Positions 8,651 through 17,784 of a stretch of 44,208 nucleotides of DNA are shown in pieces; the stretch's first letter is position 1, and every line of letters starts with the position of its first letter. The notes beneath the pieces were generated by a model that searched no databases, was not told where the DNA came from, and worked only from the letters and a program-made list of their open reading frames with translations. The stretch lies in NCBI RefSeq assembly GCF_018130955.1, contig NZ_JAFCJM010000056.1:1-44208 (forward strand), given 5' to 3'. This DNA comes from Bradyrhizobium liaoningense (GTDB lineage: Bacteria > Pseudomonadota > Alphaproteobacteria > Rhizobiales > Xanthobacteraceae). Both the position numbers and the translations under genes were made by a program.

Positions 8651-9835
8651 ATGACGACAATTTCTCAGACGATAACGGGGTCGGAGGTTCGCGCCGCCCC
8701 GAAAAGCAAGGCGCGCAACCTGTCGCTCGACCGCGCACGCACCTTTCTGACGCTCGTGGTGCTGCTGCACCACGCCGTCATCCCCTACACGTATTTCGGC
8801 CACACGGATCCGACCGAGTGGATCGGCTTCGACATGGTCGTGCTCGCCAACGACAGTTTCTTCATGGCGATGTTCTTCTTCCTGTCGGGGCTGTTCGTCT
8901 GGCCGGGGCTTGGGCACAAGGCGCCGCTGACCTTCCTGTACGAGCGCCTGCTGCGGCTCGGCCTGCCCTTCGCGATCTGCGCGCTGACGCTGATCCCAAT
9001 CGCCTATTACGCGCTGGCGCTGCGGCAGACACCCGACCTCACCTTCTCGGCGTTCTGGTGGAAGACGGTGACATCAGGCCCCTGGCCGAGCGGCCCGATC
9101 TGGTTCGTCTGGGTGCTGCTGGCCTTCGACCTCACGGCGAGCGTCCTCTACCGGATCTCGCAGACGCTGGTGTTTCCGATCAACAGGATTGCGCAGCTCG
9201 GCTTCAAAGAGCCGTGGCGCTTCTGGCTGTTCCTCGCCGGCGTCACGGAGATCGCCTACATCCCGCTCCTGATCCACTACGGCACCAATCACTGGTTCGA
9301 GTTCGGGCCGTTCTCGGTGCAGGCGAGCCGCGTCCTGCTCTACGCGTCGTATTTCTTCATCGGCGCGGGCGTGGGTTGCGCAAACTTCTCCACCGGCGTG
9401 CTCAGTGCCGAGGGGCAGTTGCCGAAGAGCCGCTGGACCTGGCTCCTCATGACCGTGATCCCCTACGCGCTGATGTGGTGCATGATCTACATCAAGCGCG
9501 GCATCCTCGATAACCCGCCTGACCTGCCCTGGTGGTATCATCTGTTCTACGGCACGTTCTTCGTGCTGTTCTCAGCCACGATCCTGTTTGCGATCCTGGC
9601 CTTCTTCCTGCATTCGAAATCGCCGGGACCGAACCTGCTCGACCGCATGCAGGGCGAGGCCTACGGCATGTTCCTGGTGCACTACCCGATCGTGCTATGG
9701 ATCCAGTACGTGCTGTTCGACTACGGCCTGCCCGCCATCGTGAAGGCGGCAATCGCGTTCGTGCTGACGGTGATTTTGAGCTGGGCCGCAACGGCGGGCC
9801 TACGGAAGCTTCCGGGCGCGACAAGGGTGCTGTGA
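8651..9835 (+). CDS. Acyltransferase 3 family membrane protein
   Basis: A 394-residue integral membrane protein with about 10-11 hydrophobic segments. The N-terminal LDRARTFLTLVVLLHHAVIP segment carries the Arg and His of the acyltransferase 3 (AT3/OpgC-like) family. These enzymes O-acylate glycans or other surface molecules using a cytosolic acyl donor, and the acceptor here is unknown. The ATG at 8651 was chosen because it starts the protein proper; the frame from 8552 adds an unlike Pro/Arg-rich stretch. The gene is on its own on the plus strand, followed by a long palindrome before convergent purL. Confidence 0.85.
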   Translation: MTTISQTITGSEVRAAPKSKARNLSLDRARTFLTLVVLLHHAVIPYTYFGHTDPTEWIGFDMVVLANDSFFMAMFFFLSGLFVWPGLGHKAPLTFLYERLLRLGLPFAICALTLIPIAYYALALRQTPDLTFSAFWWKTVTSGPWPSGPIWFVWVLLAFDLTASVLYRISQTLVFPINRIAQLGFKEPWRFWLFLAGVTEIAYIPLLIHYGTNHWFEFGPFSVQASRVLLYASYFFIGAGVGCANFSTGVLSAEGQLPKSRWTWLLMTVIPYALMWCMIYIKRGILDNPPDLPWWYHLFYGTFFVLFSATILFAILAFFLHSKSPGPNLLDRMQGEAYGMFLVHYPIVLWIQYVLFDYGLPAIVKAAIAFVLTVILSWAATAGLRKLPGATRVL

Positions 9836-9848
9836 GAATTCAGGATTC

Positions 9849-9931
9849 GTAGCCCGGATGGAGCGCAGCGCAATCCGGGGCACTTCTTCGCCAGGCACAA
9901 CCCGGATTACGCTGCGCTCCATTCGGGCTAC
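9849..9931. repeat. Long imperfect palindrome between convergent genes
   Basis: Two 31-base arms (9849-9879 and 9901-9931) are inverted copies with only two mismatches, separated by a 21-base loop. The arm begins GTAGCCCGGATGGAGCGCAG. It sits between the ends of the acyltransferase gene (+) and purL (-). It could stop transcription from both sides, but its form also fits a dispersed palindromic (REP-like) repeat that I recall from Bradyrhizobium. Confidence 0.75.
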
Positions 9932-9939
9932 AAGGCAAC

Positions 9940-12171
9940 TTACGCCGCCTTGCCGCCCATATAATCCGGCAGCCAGCGCTCATGCGCCTTACGCAGCGTG
10001 TCGATCGCAACGGGCGCCTCGCCTGAGATTGCGATCACATCGCCACCCGTCGTGCCAATCCGCACGCACGGCACTTCGCAGCCGCGCATTTTTGCCAGCA
10101 CGAGGCCGGCCTGCGCTTCCGGCACGGTGACGATGTAGCGCGCCTGGTCCTCACCGAACCAATAGGCGTGCGGCACGAGCGAGGTCGGAGCGGCCAGAAG
10201 CCGCGCGCCGATGCCGCTTGCCATCGCCATCTCGGCGAGCGCGACCAAAAGGCCGCCGTCGGAGAGATCGTGCACCGCGGTCGCGGTGCCGGCGTGGATC
10301 ATGCCGCGGACGCAGTCGCCATTGCGCTTCTCGGCTGCGAGATCGACCGGGGGCGGCGCGCCCTCCTCGCGACCGCAGATGTCGCGCAAGTACACGGACT
10401 GGCCGAGCCAGCCATGGGTGTCGCCGATCAGGAGGATCGCCTCGCCTTCGGACTTGAAGGCGAGCGAGGCCGATTTGGTGAAGTCGTCGAGCACGCCGAC
10501 GCCGCCGATCGAGGGGGTCGGCAGGATCGCGCGGCCGTTGGTCTCGTTGTAGAGCGAGACGTTGCCGGACACGACCGGGAAGTCGAGCGTGCGGCAGGCT
10601 TCCGAGATGCCCTTCAGGCAGCCGACGAACTGGCCCATGATCTCGGGCCGCTCCGGATTACCGAAATTGAGATTGTCGGTGATCGCGAGCGGCCGGCCGC
10701 CAACCGCGGTGATATTGCGCCAGGCTTCCGCCACCGCCTGCTTGCCGCCCTCGAACGGGTCGGCCTCGCAATAGCGCGGCGTGACGTCGACGGTCATCGC
10801 GAGCCCTTTTGGCCCGTCCTGCACGCGCACGACAGCGGCATCGCCGCCGGGGCGCTGCACGGTATTGCCGAGAATGACGTGATCGTACTGCTCCCAGACC
10901 CAGCGCTTGGAGCAGAGCTCGGGCGTGCCGATCATCTTCTCCAGCGCGGCGCCAATGCCGATCGGGGCCTGCACCTCGCGCGCATGCACGACGTTCAGCG
11001 CGGGCGAAGCGACATGCGGGCGATCGTAGACCGGCGCTTCGTCGCCGAGCTCCTTGATCGGCAGGTCGGCCATGACGTCACCGCCATGCTTGACCACGAA
11101 GCGCTTGCTCGGCGTGGTGTAGCCGACGATGGCGAAATCGAGCCCCCACTTCGTGAAGATCGCCTCGGCCTCTTTTTCCTTCTCGGGCTTGAGCACCATG
11201 AGCATGCGCTCCTGGCTCTCCGAGAGCATCATCTCGTAGGCGCTCATGCCGGTCTCGCGGGTCGGCACCGCGTCGAGATCGAGGTCGACGCCGAGGTCGC
11301 CCTTGGCGCCCATTTCGACCGCCGAGCAGGTCAGGCCCGCCGCGCCCATGTCCTGAATCGCGATGACGCAGCCCTTTTCCATGATCTCGAGGCAGGCCTC
11401 GAGCAGCAGCTTTTCGGCGAAGGGGTCGCCGACCTGCACGGTCGGGCGCTTCTCCTCGGACTTGTCGTCGAACTCGGCCGAGGCCATCGAGGCGCCATGA
11501 ATGCCGTCGCGGCCCGTCTTGGAGCCGAGATAGACGATCGGCATGCTCACGCCGGAGGCGGCCGCATAGAAGATCTTGTCGGCATCGGCCAGCCCAACCG
11601 CCATCGCGTTGACGAGGATGTTGCCGTCATAGCGGGTGTGGAAACGCACCTGGCCGCCGACCGTCGGCACGCCGAATGAATTGCCGTAGCCGCCGACACC
11701 CGCGACCACGCCGGACACCAGATGCCGCGTCTTGGCATGCTCGGGCGCGCCAAAGCTGAGCGCATTGAGGCAGGCGATGGGGCGCGCGCCCATCGTGAAG
11801 ACGTCGCGCAGAATACCGCCGACGCCGGTGGTCGCGCCCTGGTAGGGCTCGATGTAGCTCGGGTGGTTGTGACTCTCCATCTTGAAGACCACCGCCTGGC
11901 CGTCTCCGATGTCGATCACGCCGGCGTTCTCGCCCGGGCCCTGGATCACCCAGGGCGCTTTGGTGGGCAGGCCCCGCAGATGGATGCGCGAGGATTTGTA
12001 GGAGCAGTGCTCGTTCCACATCGCCGAGAAGATCCCGAGCTCCGTGAAGGTCGGCTCCCGCCCGATCAGCTTCAGGATGCGCTCATACTCGTCCGGCTTC
12101 AGCCCGTGGGCGGCGACGAGTTCGGGGGTGATCTTCGGTTCGTTCTTGGGCTCGTTCTTGGGCGCGGTCAT
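9940..12171 (-). CDS. purL: Phosphoribosylformylglycinamidine synthase subunit PurL
   Basis: A 743-residue subunit of the small (three-component) type, which needs PurS and PurQ. It catalyses the ATP-dependent amidation of FGAR to FGAM in purine synthesis. Visible signatures include the MWNEHCSYKSS segment near residue 50, FKMESHNHPSYIEPYQGATT, GVGGYGNSFGVPTVGG, a VQVGDPFAEKLLLEA motif and the C-terminal AVHDLSDGGLLVALAEMA repeat. PurS (18370) and PurQ (15874) are both in the window on the same strand but are separated from purL by other genes. The GTP/ATP-site motifs look intact and the length is normal for the family. Confidence 0.97.
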   Translation of the reverse strand: MTAPKNEPKNEPKITPELVAAHGLKPDEYERILKLIGREPTFTELGIFSAMWNEHCSYKSSRIHLRGLPTKAPWVIQGPGENAGVIDIGDGQAVVFKMESHNHPSYIEPYQGATTGVGGILRDVFTMGARPIACLNALSFGAPEHAKTRHLVSGVVAGVGGYGNSFGVPTVGGQVRFHTRYDGNILVNAMAVGLADADKIFYAAASGVSMPIVYLGSKTGRDGIHGASMASAEFDDKSEEKRPTVQVGDPFAEKLLLEACLEIMEKGCVIAIQDMGAAGLTCSAVEMGAKGDLGVDLDLDAVPTRETGMSAYEMMLSESQERMLMVLKPEKEKEAEAIFTKWGLDFAIVGYTTPSKRFVVKHGGDVMADLPIKELGDEAPVYDRPHVASPALNVVHAREVQAPIGIGAALEKMIGTPELCSKRWVWEQYDHVILGNTVQRPGGDAAVVRVQDGPKGLAMTVDVTPRYCEADPFEGGKQAVAEAWRNITAVGGRPLAITDNLNFGNPERPEIMGQFVGCLKGISEACRTLDFPVVSGNVSLYNETNGRAILPTPSIGGVGVLDDFTKSASLAFKSEGEAILLIGDTHGWLGQSVYLRDICGREEGAPPPVDLAAEKRNGDCVRGMIHAGTATAVHDLSDGGLLVALAEMAMASGIGARLLAAPTSLVPHAYWFGEDQARYIVTVPEAQAGLVLAKMRGCEVPCVRIGTTGGDVIAISGEAPVAIDTLRKAHERWLPDYMGGKAA

Positions 12172-12331
12172 GGGACCCTTAATAGGTAGATCGAACGGGG
12201 GCGAAAAGGCCTTTTAGGGGGCATTTTCGGCCTGTCCAGAGCTTTGCGGCGGCTCCCCCTTACAACGGCGTTTGCACTGCGGGGATGGATCGGATTTAAG
12301 GACCCAAACCGACAATTGAAAGCCAGATTCC

Positions 12332-12811
12332 GTGAACCAGCCTGCCAAGACCGCATTCGACCTCCGCCCCGATCTCCACGTCGAAACCGAGGGCGAATTT
12401 CAGGGCTGGCGGACCTGGAAACGCGACCATTTCGAGACCTATGTCGGCCCCTTCTACCACCGGATGGGTGAGAACGGCCGTATCACCTGTGCGTTCCGGG
12501 TCGCGAAAAAACACCTCAACGGCTCCGGCAACGTCCATGGCGGCTGCTTCATGACCTTTGCCGATTACTGCCTGTTCGCGCTCGCCGCCCTCGAACTGCA
12601 GGGCCCGGCGGTGACAGTGTCGTTTTCCTCGGAATTCCTCGACGCCGCCCGCGAGGGCGAGCTGATCGAATGCACCGGCGAGGTCACCCGCGCCGGTGGC
12701 TCGCTGATCTTCGTGCGGGGCATACTGACCTCAGGCGAGAGGTCGCTGCTGACGTTCTCCGGCACGATCAAGCGGGTCAAGCGGAAGGCGCCGCCGCCGT
12801 CAAACGCATAG
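12332..12811 (+). CDS. PaaI-type hotdog thioesterase
   Basis: A 159-residue single hotdog-domain protein of the PaaI family. These enzymes hydrolyse acyl-CoA thioesters. The NVHGGCFMTFADYCLFALA helix carries the typical HGG motif, followed by VTVSFSSEFLDAAREGELIE and a C-terminal RSLLTFSGTIKRV strand. The acyl substrate cannot be inferred. The start is a GTG at 12332 with only a weak upstream ribosome binding site, though its family-like N-terminus supports it. It lies 160 bases from the divergent purL start and about 70 bases before an EamA transporter on the same strand. Confidence 0.85.
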   Translation: MNQPAKTAFDLRPDLHVETEGEFQGWRTWKRDHFETYVGPFYHRMGENGRITCAFRVAKKHLNGSGNVHGGCFMTFADYCLFALAALELQGPAVTVSFSSEFLDAAREGELIECTGEVTRAGGSLIFVRGILTSGERSLLTFSGTIKRVKRKAPPPSNA

Positions 12812-12883
12812 CTCCCAGCTTTCCTTTTGGCTCTCTCCCGTTATGACTGGACCCGCGCGCCAATGCGCGGGGAGCCAACAAAG

Positions 12884-13855
12884 GTGCCGCAGAGCACAGC
12901 GAGCACGGGCAGCGTCACGGCTCCCGTGGAAACGACGCCCGTCACCGCCGCGCGCCCCGTGCGCGGCTGGCGCGACTACGCGCTGCTGCTGGCGCTCGCG
13001 GGCTGCTGGAGCTCGACCTACCCTCTGACCAAGATCGGGCTCGGCTCGATCCCGCCGATCACCTTCATCTCGGCGCGCTCGCTGGTCGCCTTCGCCTTCC
13101 TGTTCGTGATCCTGCGCATGCGCTGCCTGCGGCTTCCGACCGATTTGAAGGCGTGGAAGCTGTTCGCCTTCCAGCAATTGATCAATTCGACGGTGCCGTT
13201 CCTGATGATCACCTGGGCGCAGCTCTACGTGCCCGCGTCCAGCACCGTGGTGCTGGCCTCGACGACGCCGATCTTCGCCTTCCTCATCACCTGGGCGATT
13301 ACGCGTCACGAGCCGGCAACGCTGCTGAAGCTCGTCGGCGCGATCCTCGGTCTTGCCGGCACGGCCGTCATCATCGGTCTCGATTCGCTGCACGGCCTCG
13401 GCACCGAGATCCTTGCCGAGATCGCGATCCTGCTCGCCACGATCTCGTTTGCCTGCGCCTCGATTTTCGGGCTGCGGCTGTCGGACTACGATCCGATGGT
13501 GGTGGCGGCAGGCTCGCTGCTGTTCGGCGGCCTCGTGCTGCTGCCGGCCTCGCTGATCATCGATCATCCCTGGACGCTACATCCGACGCTGGAAGCGATC
13601 GCCGCCACCGTCGCGATGGGGATTTTCTCCAGCGCGCTCGGCCTGATGCTGTTCTACATGTGCCTGACCCGGCTCGGCACGCTGACCACGAACGCGCAGG
13701 GTTATTTGCGCATTCCGATCGGCGTCGGCCTCTCCGTGCTACTGCTCGGCGAGACCGTGCCGTCGAACCTGGCGCTTGGTCTGGTGCTGGTCATGGCCGG
13801 CGTCGCCGCCATGACGGTGCCCGGCGAGCGGCTGAAGGGATTGAGGTTGCGATAG
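12884..13855 (+). CDS. EamA/DMT-family transporter
   Basis: A 323-residue membrane protein with ten hydrophobic segments arranged as two EamA repeats, the drug/metabolite transporter superfamily pattern. Such proteins usually export small metabolites or amino acids, and no substrate can be named here. The first segment contains ALAGCWSSTYPLTKIG, the usual EamA start. I prefer the GTG at 12884 because a GGGGAG sits nine bases upstream. An ATG at 12863 would add seven residues and a TTG at 12827 nineteen. The gene follows the thioesterase and converges on the TPR gene, with a palindromic repeat and a hairpin between them. Confidence 0.85.
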   Translation: MPQSTASTGSVTAPVETTPVTAARPVRGWRDYALLLALAGCWSSTYPLTKIGLGSIPPITFISARSLVAFAFLFVILRMRCLRLPTDLKAWKLFAFQQLINSTVPFLMITWAQLYVPASSTVVLASTTPIFAFLITWAITRHEPATLLKLVGAILGLAGTAVIIGLDSLHGLGTEILAEIAILLATISFACASIFGLRLSDYDPMVVAAGSLLFGGLVLLPASLIIDHPWTLHPTLEAIAATVAMGIFSSALGLMLFYMCLTRLGTLTTNAQGYLRIPIGVGLSVLLLGETVPSNLALGLVLVMAGVAAMTVPGERLKGLRLR

Positions 13856-13863
13856 CGCGCCTT

Positions 13864-13940
13864 GGAGCATGATCCGGAAAAGTGTAAAGCGGTTTTCCCT
13901 CGCGACAAACGCGGAACGCGTTTGCGCGGAGATCATGCTC
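13864..13940. repeat. Palindromic intergenic repeat
   Basis: The unit starts GAGCATGATCCGG and ends GGAGATCATGCTC, so its ends are inverted copies. The middle has the complementary pair GCGGAACGCGTTTGCGC and CGCGACAAACGCGG. It resembles a short palindromic repeat that I recall as very common in Bradyrhizobium intergenic DNA. It lies between the convergent EamA and TPR genes. Confidence 0.65.
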
Positions 13941-13948
13941 AAACAAAA

Positions 13949-13977
13949 GCCTAAAGCGCGATCATCGCGCTTTAGGC
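13949..13977. terminator. Bidirectional hairpin between convergent genes
   Basis: A perfect 14-base inverted repeat around a single central base: GCCTAAAGCGCGAT, C, ATCGCGCTTTAGGC. The stop codon of the minus-strand TPR gene (13972-13974) lies inside its right arm. Its position between convergent genes suggests it ends both transcripts. There is no long T tract on either side. Confidence 0.6.
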
Positions 13978-14709
13978 CGACAATTGCTTCTCGGCGATCG
14001 ACAGCCACTCGGCCTGCGCCTTGCGCAGATATTTTGGCGCGCGCCGCATCTGGATCAGCAACTCGTTGAACACGACCCGCGCCTCAGCGGTGCGCCCGAC
14101 CAGTTGCAGCAGCATGCCGTAACGCACGCGCGCCTCGGCGCCGGGGAAGTAGGCGGAGACGGCATGATATTCCTCCAGCGCCTCGTCGACACGTCCGACC
14201 TCGGCGAGCGCGCGGGCGTAGAGCAGATGCGCATCGGCCGAGTCGAAGTCCGGCCATTGCTTCTGCAGATCGTCCAGCGTGACGAGCGCGTCGGACGGGC
14301 GGTTGGCGGAAAACTCAGCCTGCGCCTTGCCGAGCGCGTAGGCGGGATCGTGGCCCATCGGCAGCTTCAGGATATGATCATAGTGCCGCTCGGCTTCCGC
14401 GAAGCGGCCGATCTTGACGCACTCCTCGGCAAGCGCGGCGCGATTGGTGATGGTGTCGGTAGCGGCGAGGCGGTCGGAGAGCTCGCGATAGCGCTTTTCG
14501 GGATCGAAGCGGTTGGCAACGCCCTGGCGCGCCTGGCGCGCTTGCGGGCTCGAAAACCACTCCGGGACGAGCTCCACCGCGATGTAGGCCAGCGCGCCGA
14601 TCAACGGCACCATCAATATGATGAAAGCCCAGGGCTGCAGCCGCCCGGTTCGCGACGCGTGATAGATCAGCGTGATATCGAGCAGCAGGACGACCAATGC
14701 GACAGGCAT
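13972..14709 (-). CDS. TPR-repeat membrane protein
   Basis: A 245-residue protein with two N-terminal membrane segments (about residues 1-16 and 26-48) followed by a cytosolic alpha-helical region. The region contains several tetratricopeptide-like units, for example AALAEECVKIGRFAEAERHY, ALGKAQAEFSANRPSDALV and LLYARALAEVGRVDEALEEY. The N-terminal membrane pair looks like the PLDc_N-type anchor. Such proteins often act as assembly scaffolds, but no partner can be named. The ATG at 14709 begins directly with the first membrane segment. It lies about 200 bases downstream of the TctC-like gene on the same strand. Confidence 0.8.
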   Translation of the reverse strand: MPVALVVLLLDITLIYHASRTGRLQPWAFIILMVPLIGALAYIAVELVPEWFSSPQARQARQGVANRFDPEKRYRELSDRLAATDTITNRAALAEECVKIGRFAEAERHYDHILKLPMGHDPAYALGKAQAEFSANRPSDALVTLDDLQKQWPDFDSADAHLLYARALAEVGRVDEALEEYHAVSAYFPGAEARVRYGMLLQLVGRTAEARVVFNELLIQMRRAPKYLRKAQAEWLSIAEKQLSA

Positions 14710-14905
14710 GTGAAATCCAAAGACAAATCAACGACGTCGAAACCGGCATACCTGATAGCGTAACTCGCCCGGCGAGACAACTTTGAGTTGCTCACACCGA
14801 GGGACGAATCCGGACCGCGTCTGACGAAGGGTCAGTCGCACCGTCTGCGGGGGAGGTTCACGCAGCGCGGCCGTCTGCCAATGCTTTGACTCTGTGCGAG
14901 CAGTC

Positions 14906-15877
14906 TTACTGCTTGGCGTCGTCGGCCAAAAGCTTTCGGTACTTCGCGACGTCGCGCGTGACGAGCTCCTGGAGCACCTCTGGCGCATGCTCGTTCGCGT
15001 CGGGGGCGACTGTTGACAGATCCCCAAAGCGCTTCTTCACGGCATCGCTCTCGACCGCGCTGCGCGCGGCGGCATTGAGTTTTGCGATAACCGCAGGCGG
15101 TGTGCCCTTTGGCGCGAACAGGCCGTTCCAGCCCTGCGCTTCGAACTCGGGCAAACCCGCTTCCGCCGAGGTCGGCACATCAGGCAGCGTGCCGAGCCGC
15201 ACATTCGAGCCGACCACGATCCCCTTCACGAGTTTCTCGTTGATCGATTGCGACACCGAGGCGGCCGCGTCGCAGACGCCGTCGATCTGGCCGCCGACAG
15301 CATCAGTAAGCGCGGGCGCGGCCCCGCGATAGCCGACCAGCGTCGCGTCGATCCCGGCGGCCTGCACAAAGCTCTTGCAGATCAGGTAGTTCGAGGAGCC
15401 GACACCGGCATGGCCGAGATTGATCTTGCCGGGATTCTTCCTGGCGTAAGCGATGAACTCGGCCAGATCCTTGGCCGGAAAATCCTTGCGCAGCGCGATG
15501 ATCCCAAAGGTCTTGGCGACCATGGCGATGGGCACGAAGGAGTCAGGCGTGAACGACAGTTTTGGATAGATCGTGTAGGCGGCGGCGCTGGTGCCGGCAT
15601 TGCCGATCGCGATCGTATAGCCGTCGGGCTCGGCGCGCGAGGCGCGGGTCAGCGCGGTCGAACCGCCGGCGCCCGCGACATTCTCGATCACGATGGGCTG
15701 GCCGAGGGCGGCGCTCATCTGCTCCGCGACGACTCGCGCGATCACGTCCGACGTGCCGCCGGCCGCGAACGGCACGATCATGGTGATCGCACGTTTCGGG
15801 AAGTCCTGCGCTTGCGCCGTGGCAGTCAGCAGCAGCGCCGCGAGTGCGGCGCCGAGCCTCGCGGCGAACTTGCTCAC
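14906..15877 (-). CDS. TctC/Bug-type periplasmic solute-binding protein
   Basis: A 323-residue periplasmic binding protein of the tripartite tricarboxylate transporter family. A signal peptide of about 23 residues ends near AQAQ. It is followed by FPKRAITMIVPFAAGGTSDVIAR, the diagnostic first segment, and the C-terminal GWNGLFAPKGTPPAVIAKLN signature. No TctA or TctB membrane gene is nearby, so this is an orphan receptor, which is common in this group. Its ligand is unknown. The start is a GTG at 15877 that overlaps the purQ stop by four bases (GTGA), so it is translationally coupled to purQ. That is an unexpected partner. Confidence 0.92.
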   Translation of the reverse strand: MSKFAARLGAALAALLLTATAQAQDFPKRAITMIVPFAAGGTSDVIARVVAEQMSAALGQPIVIENVAGAGGSTALTRASRAEPDGYTIAIGNAGTSAAAYTIYPKLSFTPDSFVPIAMVAKTFGIIALRKDFPAKDLAEFIAYARKNPGKINLGHAGVGSSNYLICKSFVQAAGIDATLVGYRGAAPALTDAVGGQIDGVCDAAASVSQSINEKLVKGIVVGSNVRLGTLPDVPTSAEAGLPEFEAQGWNGLFAPKGTPPAVIAKLNAAARSAVESDAVKKRFGDLSTVAPDANEHAPEVLQELVTRDVAKYRKLLADDAKQ

Positions 15878-16575
15878 GCCGCCCGGTCCAGATGCGCGAC
15901 GAGGCCTGCGAACAGGCCGCGACCGTCGGTGCAGCCCATGATGTCTTCGACGTGGTTTTCCGGATGCGGCATCATGCCGAGCACGTTGCCCTTGTCGTTG
16001 ACGATGCCGGCGATCGAATGTGCCGCACCGTTGATGTTGTGCGCCTCGTCGACCACGCCGTCAGCCGAGCAATAGCGATAGAGCACCCGGCCCTCGCCTT
16101 CGAGCCGCTTGATAGTCTCGTCATCCGCCTCGTAATTGCCCTCGCCATGGGCGACCGGCACGCGGATCACCTGCCCCGCATTGTAGCCGCGGGTGAACGG
16201 CGTATCCGAACGCTCCACGCGCAGATGCACGTCATGGCAGATGAATTTGAGCCGCGCATTGCGCATCAGCACGCCCGGCAAGAGGCCGGATTCGCAGAGG
16301 ATCTGAAAGCCGTTGCAGACACCGAGCACCAGGCCGCCCTTGGCGGCGTAATCGCGCACCGCGTCCATGATCGGTGCCCGCGCAGCGATCGCGCCGCAGC
16401 GCAGATAATCGCCGTAAGAGAAGCCGCCCGGCACGACCACGAGATCCGTTCCCGCCGGCAGCGAGGTCTCGGCATGCCAGACCATCGCGGGTGCCTCGCC
16501 CGAGATCAGTTTCAGCGCCCGCGCCATGTCGCGCTCGCGGTTGATTCCGGGAAAAACCAGGACGGCTGACTTCAT
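15874..16575 (-). CDS. purQ: Phosphoribosylformylglycinamidine synthase subunit PurQ (glutaminase)
   Basis: A 233-residue class I glutamine amidotransferase subunit that supplies ammonia to PurL for FGAM synthesis. The catalytic nucleophile is Cys87 in GVCNGFQIL. The His and Glu of the triad lie in MMPHPENHVE near the C-terminus, and PGGFSYGDYLRCGAIAA at about 49-65 is typical. The ATG at 16575 gives the usual MKSAVLVFPG start. A long open extension to 17268 runs antisense through corA and is not coding. PurQ is separated from purS by a secreted-protein gene and by corA on the other strand, so these two subunits need separate transcripts. Confidence 0.97.
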   Translation of the reverse strand: MKSAVLVFPGINRERDMARALKLISGEAPAMVWHAETSLPAGTDLVVVPGGFSYGDYLRCGAIAARAPIMDAVRDYAAKGGLVLGVCNGFQILCESGLLPGVLMRNARLKFICHDVHLRVERSDTPFTRGYNAGQVIRVPVAHGEGNYEADDETIKRLEGEGRVLYRYCSADGVVDEAHNINGAAHSIAGIVNDKGNVLGMMPHPENHVEDIMGCTDGRGLFAGLVAHLDRAA

Positions 16576-16743
16576 GGGCGGGGTTCCGAAAAGAAGCGTG
16601 GAATCGGGCTGGCCGGCCGGCCAAATCCGGGCGCAGACATAACCATTTGACGCGGATTTTACCAGTGCTAGCCTCGCTTGGCGGCTTTGTGCACAGGCCA
16701 TGATTTGACGCTTTGGCCGAACGATTTCGCGGGATTTTAGGCC

Positions 16744-17760
16744 ATGAATGTCCCGTCCCTGCCCACATCCCCTTCCGAGCCTGTTACCGCTGAAGGCGTG
16801 GTCGCGGCCGGTGCCTATGTCGACGGCCGGCGTGTCGCCAATATCGCGATCAGCGAGGCCTCGAGCTGGCGGGCAAAACCCGGCCATGTGGTCTGGATCG
16901 GGCTGCACGAGCCTGATCTGGCGCTGCTCAGCGCCGTGCAGAAGCAGTTCGACCTGCATGATCTCGCCATCGAGGACGCCAACCACGCCCATCAACGGCC
17001 GAAGATCGAGCAATATGGCGAGGCCCTGTTCATCGTGGCGCGGACGGCGCAGCTGATCGACGGCCGGATCGCGTTCGGCGAGACGCACATCTTCGTCGGC
17101 GAAGGCTATCTGGTCTCGGTGCGCCATGGCGCCTCGACGTCCTACACGCCGGTCCGCGAGCGCTGCGAAAGCTGCCCGCGCGCGCTGGCGCGCGGCGAGG
17201 ACTACATCCTCTACGCCATCCTCGATTTCATCGTCGACAACTACTCGCCCGTGCTCGAGAGTATTCACGAGGAGGTCGAGGGCATCGAGGACGACGTGCT
17301 CTCAAAACCGATCACCAAGGGGCAGGTCGAGCGGCTCTACATGCTGCGGCGTGACCTGTTGCGGCTGCGCAATGCGATCGGGCCCCTGGTCGAGGTCTGC
17401 CGGCGCCTTGAGCATGACGAGCTGGCGATGGTGCGCCCGACCATGCAGCCGCTGTTTCGCGACGTCACCGACCACGTCAGGAACATCCAGGAGCGGATCG
17501 ATTCCATGCGCGAGGTGCTGGCGTTTGCCTTCGAAGCGAGTCTGCTGGTCGGCCAGGCGCAGGAGACCGTGGTGTCCAAGCGGCTTGCCTCCTGGCTTGC
17601 GATCATCGCCGTGCCAACGGCCGTCGCCGGCATCTACGGCATGAACTTCAAGCACATGCCGGAGCTGGAATGGGAATACGGCTATTTCGCCGTGCTGAGC
17701 CTGATGGCGCTTGCCTGCGTCGGCCTGTTCTGGCGCTTCCGCCGCGCCGGATGGCTGTAA
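16744..17760 (+). CDS. corA: CorA-family Mg2+/divalent cation transporter
   Basis: A 338-residue CorA-type channel. The N-terminal cytosolic domain includes FDLHDLAIEDANHAHQRPKI, the usual CorA signature. A long helical stalk (about residues 185-275) leads to two C-terminal membrane segments. The selectivity motif GMN is at residues 299-301 (YGMNF) at the end of the first segment. It is expected to import Mg2+ and possibly Co2+ or Ni2+. The ATG at 16744 gives a normal length. It is the only plus-strand gene between purS and purQ, so it splits the purine cluster. Confidence 0.93.
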   Translation: MNVPSLPTSPSEPVTAEGVVAAGAYVDGRRVANIAISEASSWRAKPGHVVWIGLHEPDLALLSAVQKQFDLHDLAIEDANHAHQRPKIEQYGEALFIVARTAQLIDGRIAFGETHIFVGEGYLVSVRHGASTSYTPVRERCESCPRALARGEDYILYAILDFIVDNYSPVLESIHEEVEGIEDDVLSKPITKGQVERLYMLRRDLLRLRNAIGPLVEVCRRLEHDELAMVRPTMQPLFRDVTDHVRNIQERIDSMREVLAFAFEASLLVGQAQETVVSKRLASWLAIIAVPTAVAGIYGMNFKHMPELEWEYGYFAVLSLMALACVGLFWRFRRAGWL

Positions 17761-17784
17761 GCGCGAGGCGCGAATTCGCGAGCC

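Noticed and set aside
8386..9513. 375-residue plus-strand open frame
   Set aside because: Out-of-frame shadow of the acyltransferase gene.
10168..11679. 503-residue plus-strand open frame
   Set aside because: Antisense shadow of purL, rich in Arg, Ala and His with no domain.
14710..14905. Possible small gene between the TPR and TctC-like genes
   Set aside because: No frame with a good start and ribosome binding site; it is probably just the spacer.
15874..17268. Long purQ frame extended to 464 residues
   Set aside because: The extra part is antisense to corA and lacks family similarity; the standard PurQ start is at 16575.
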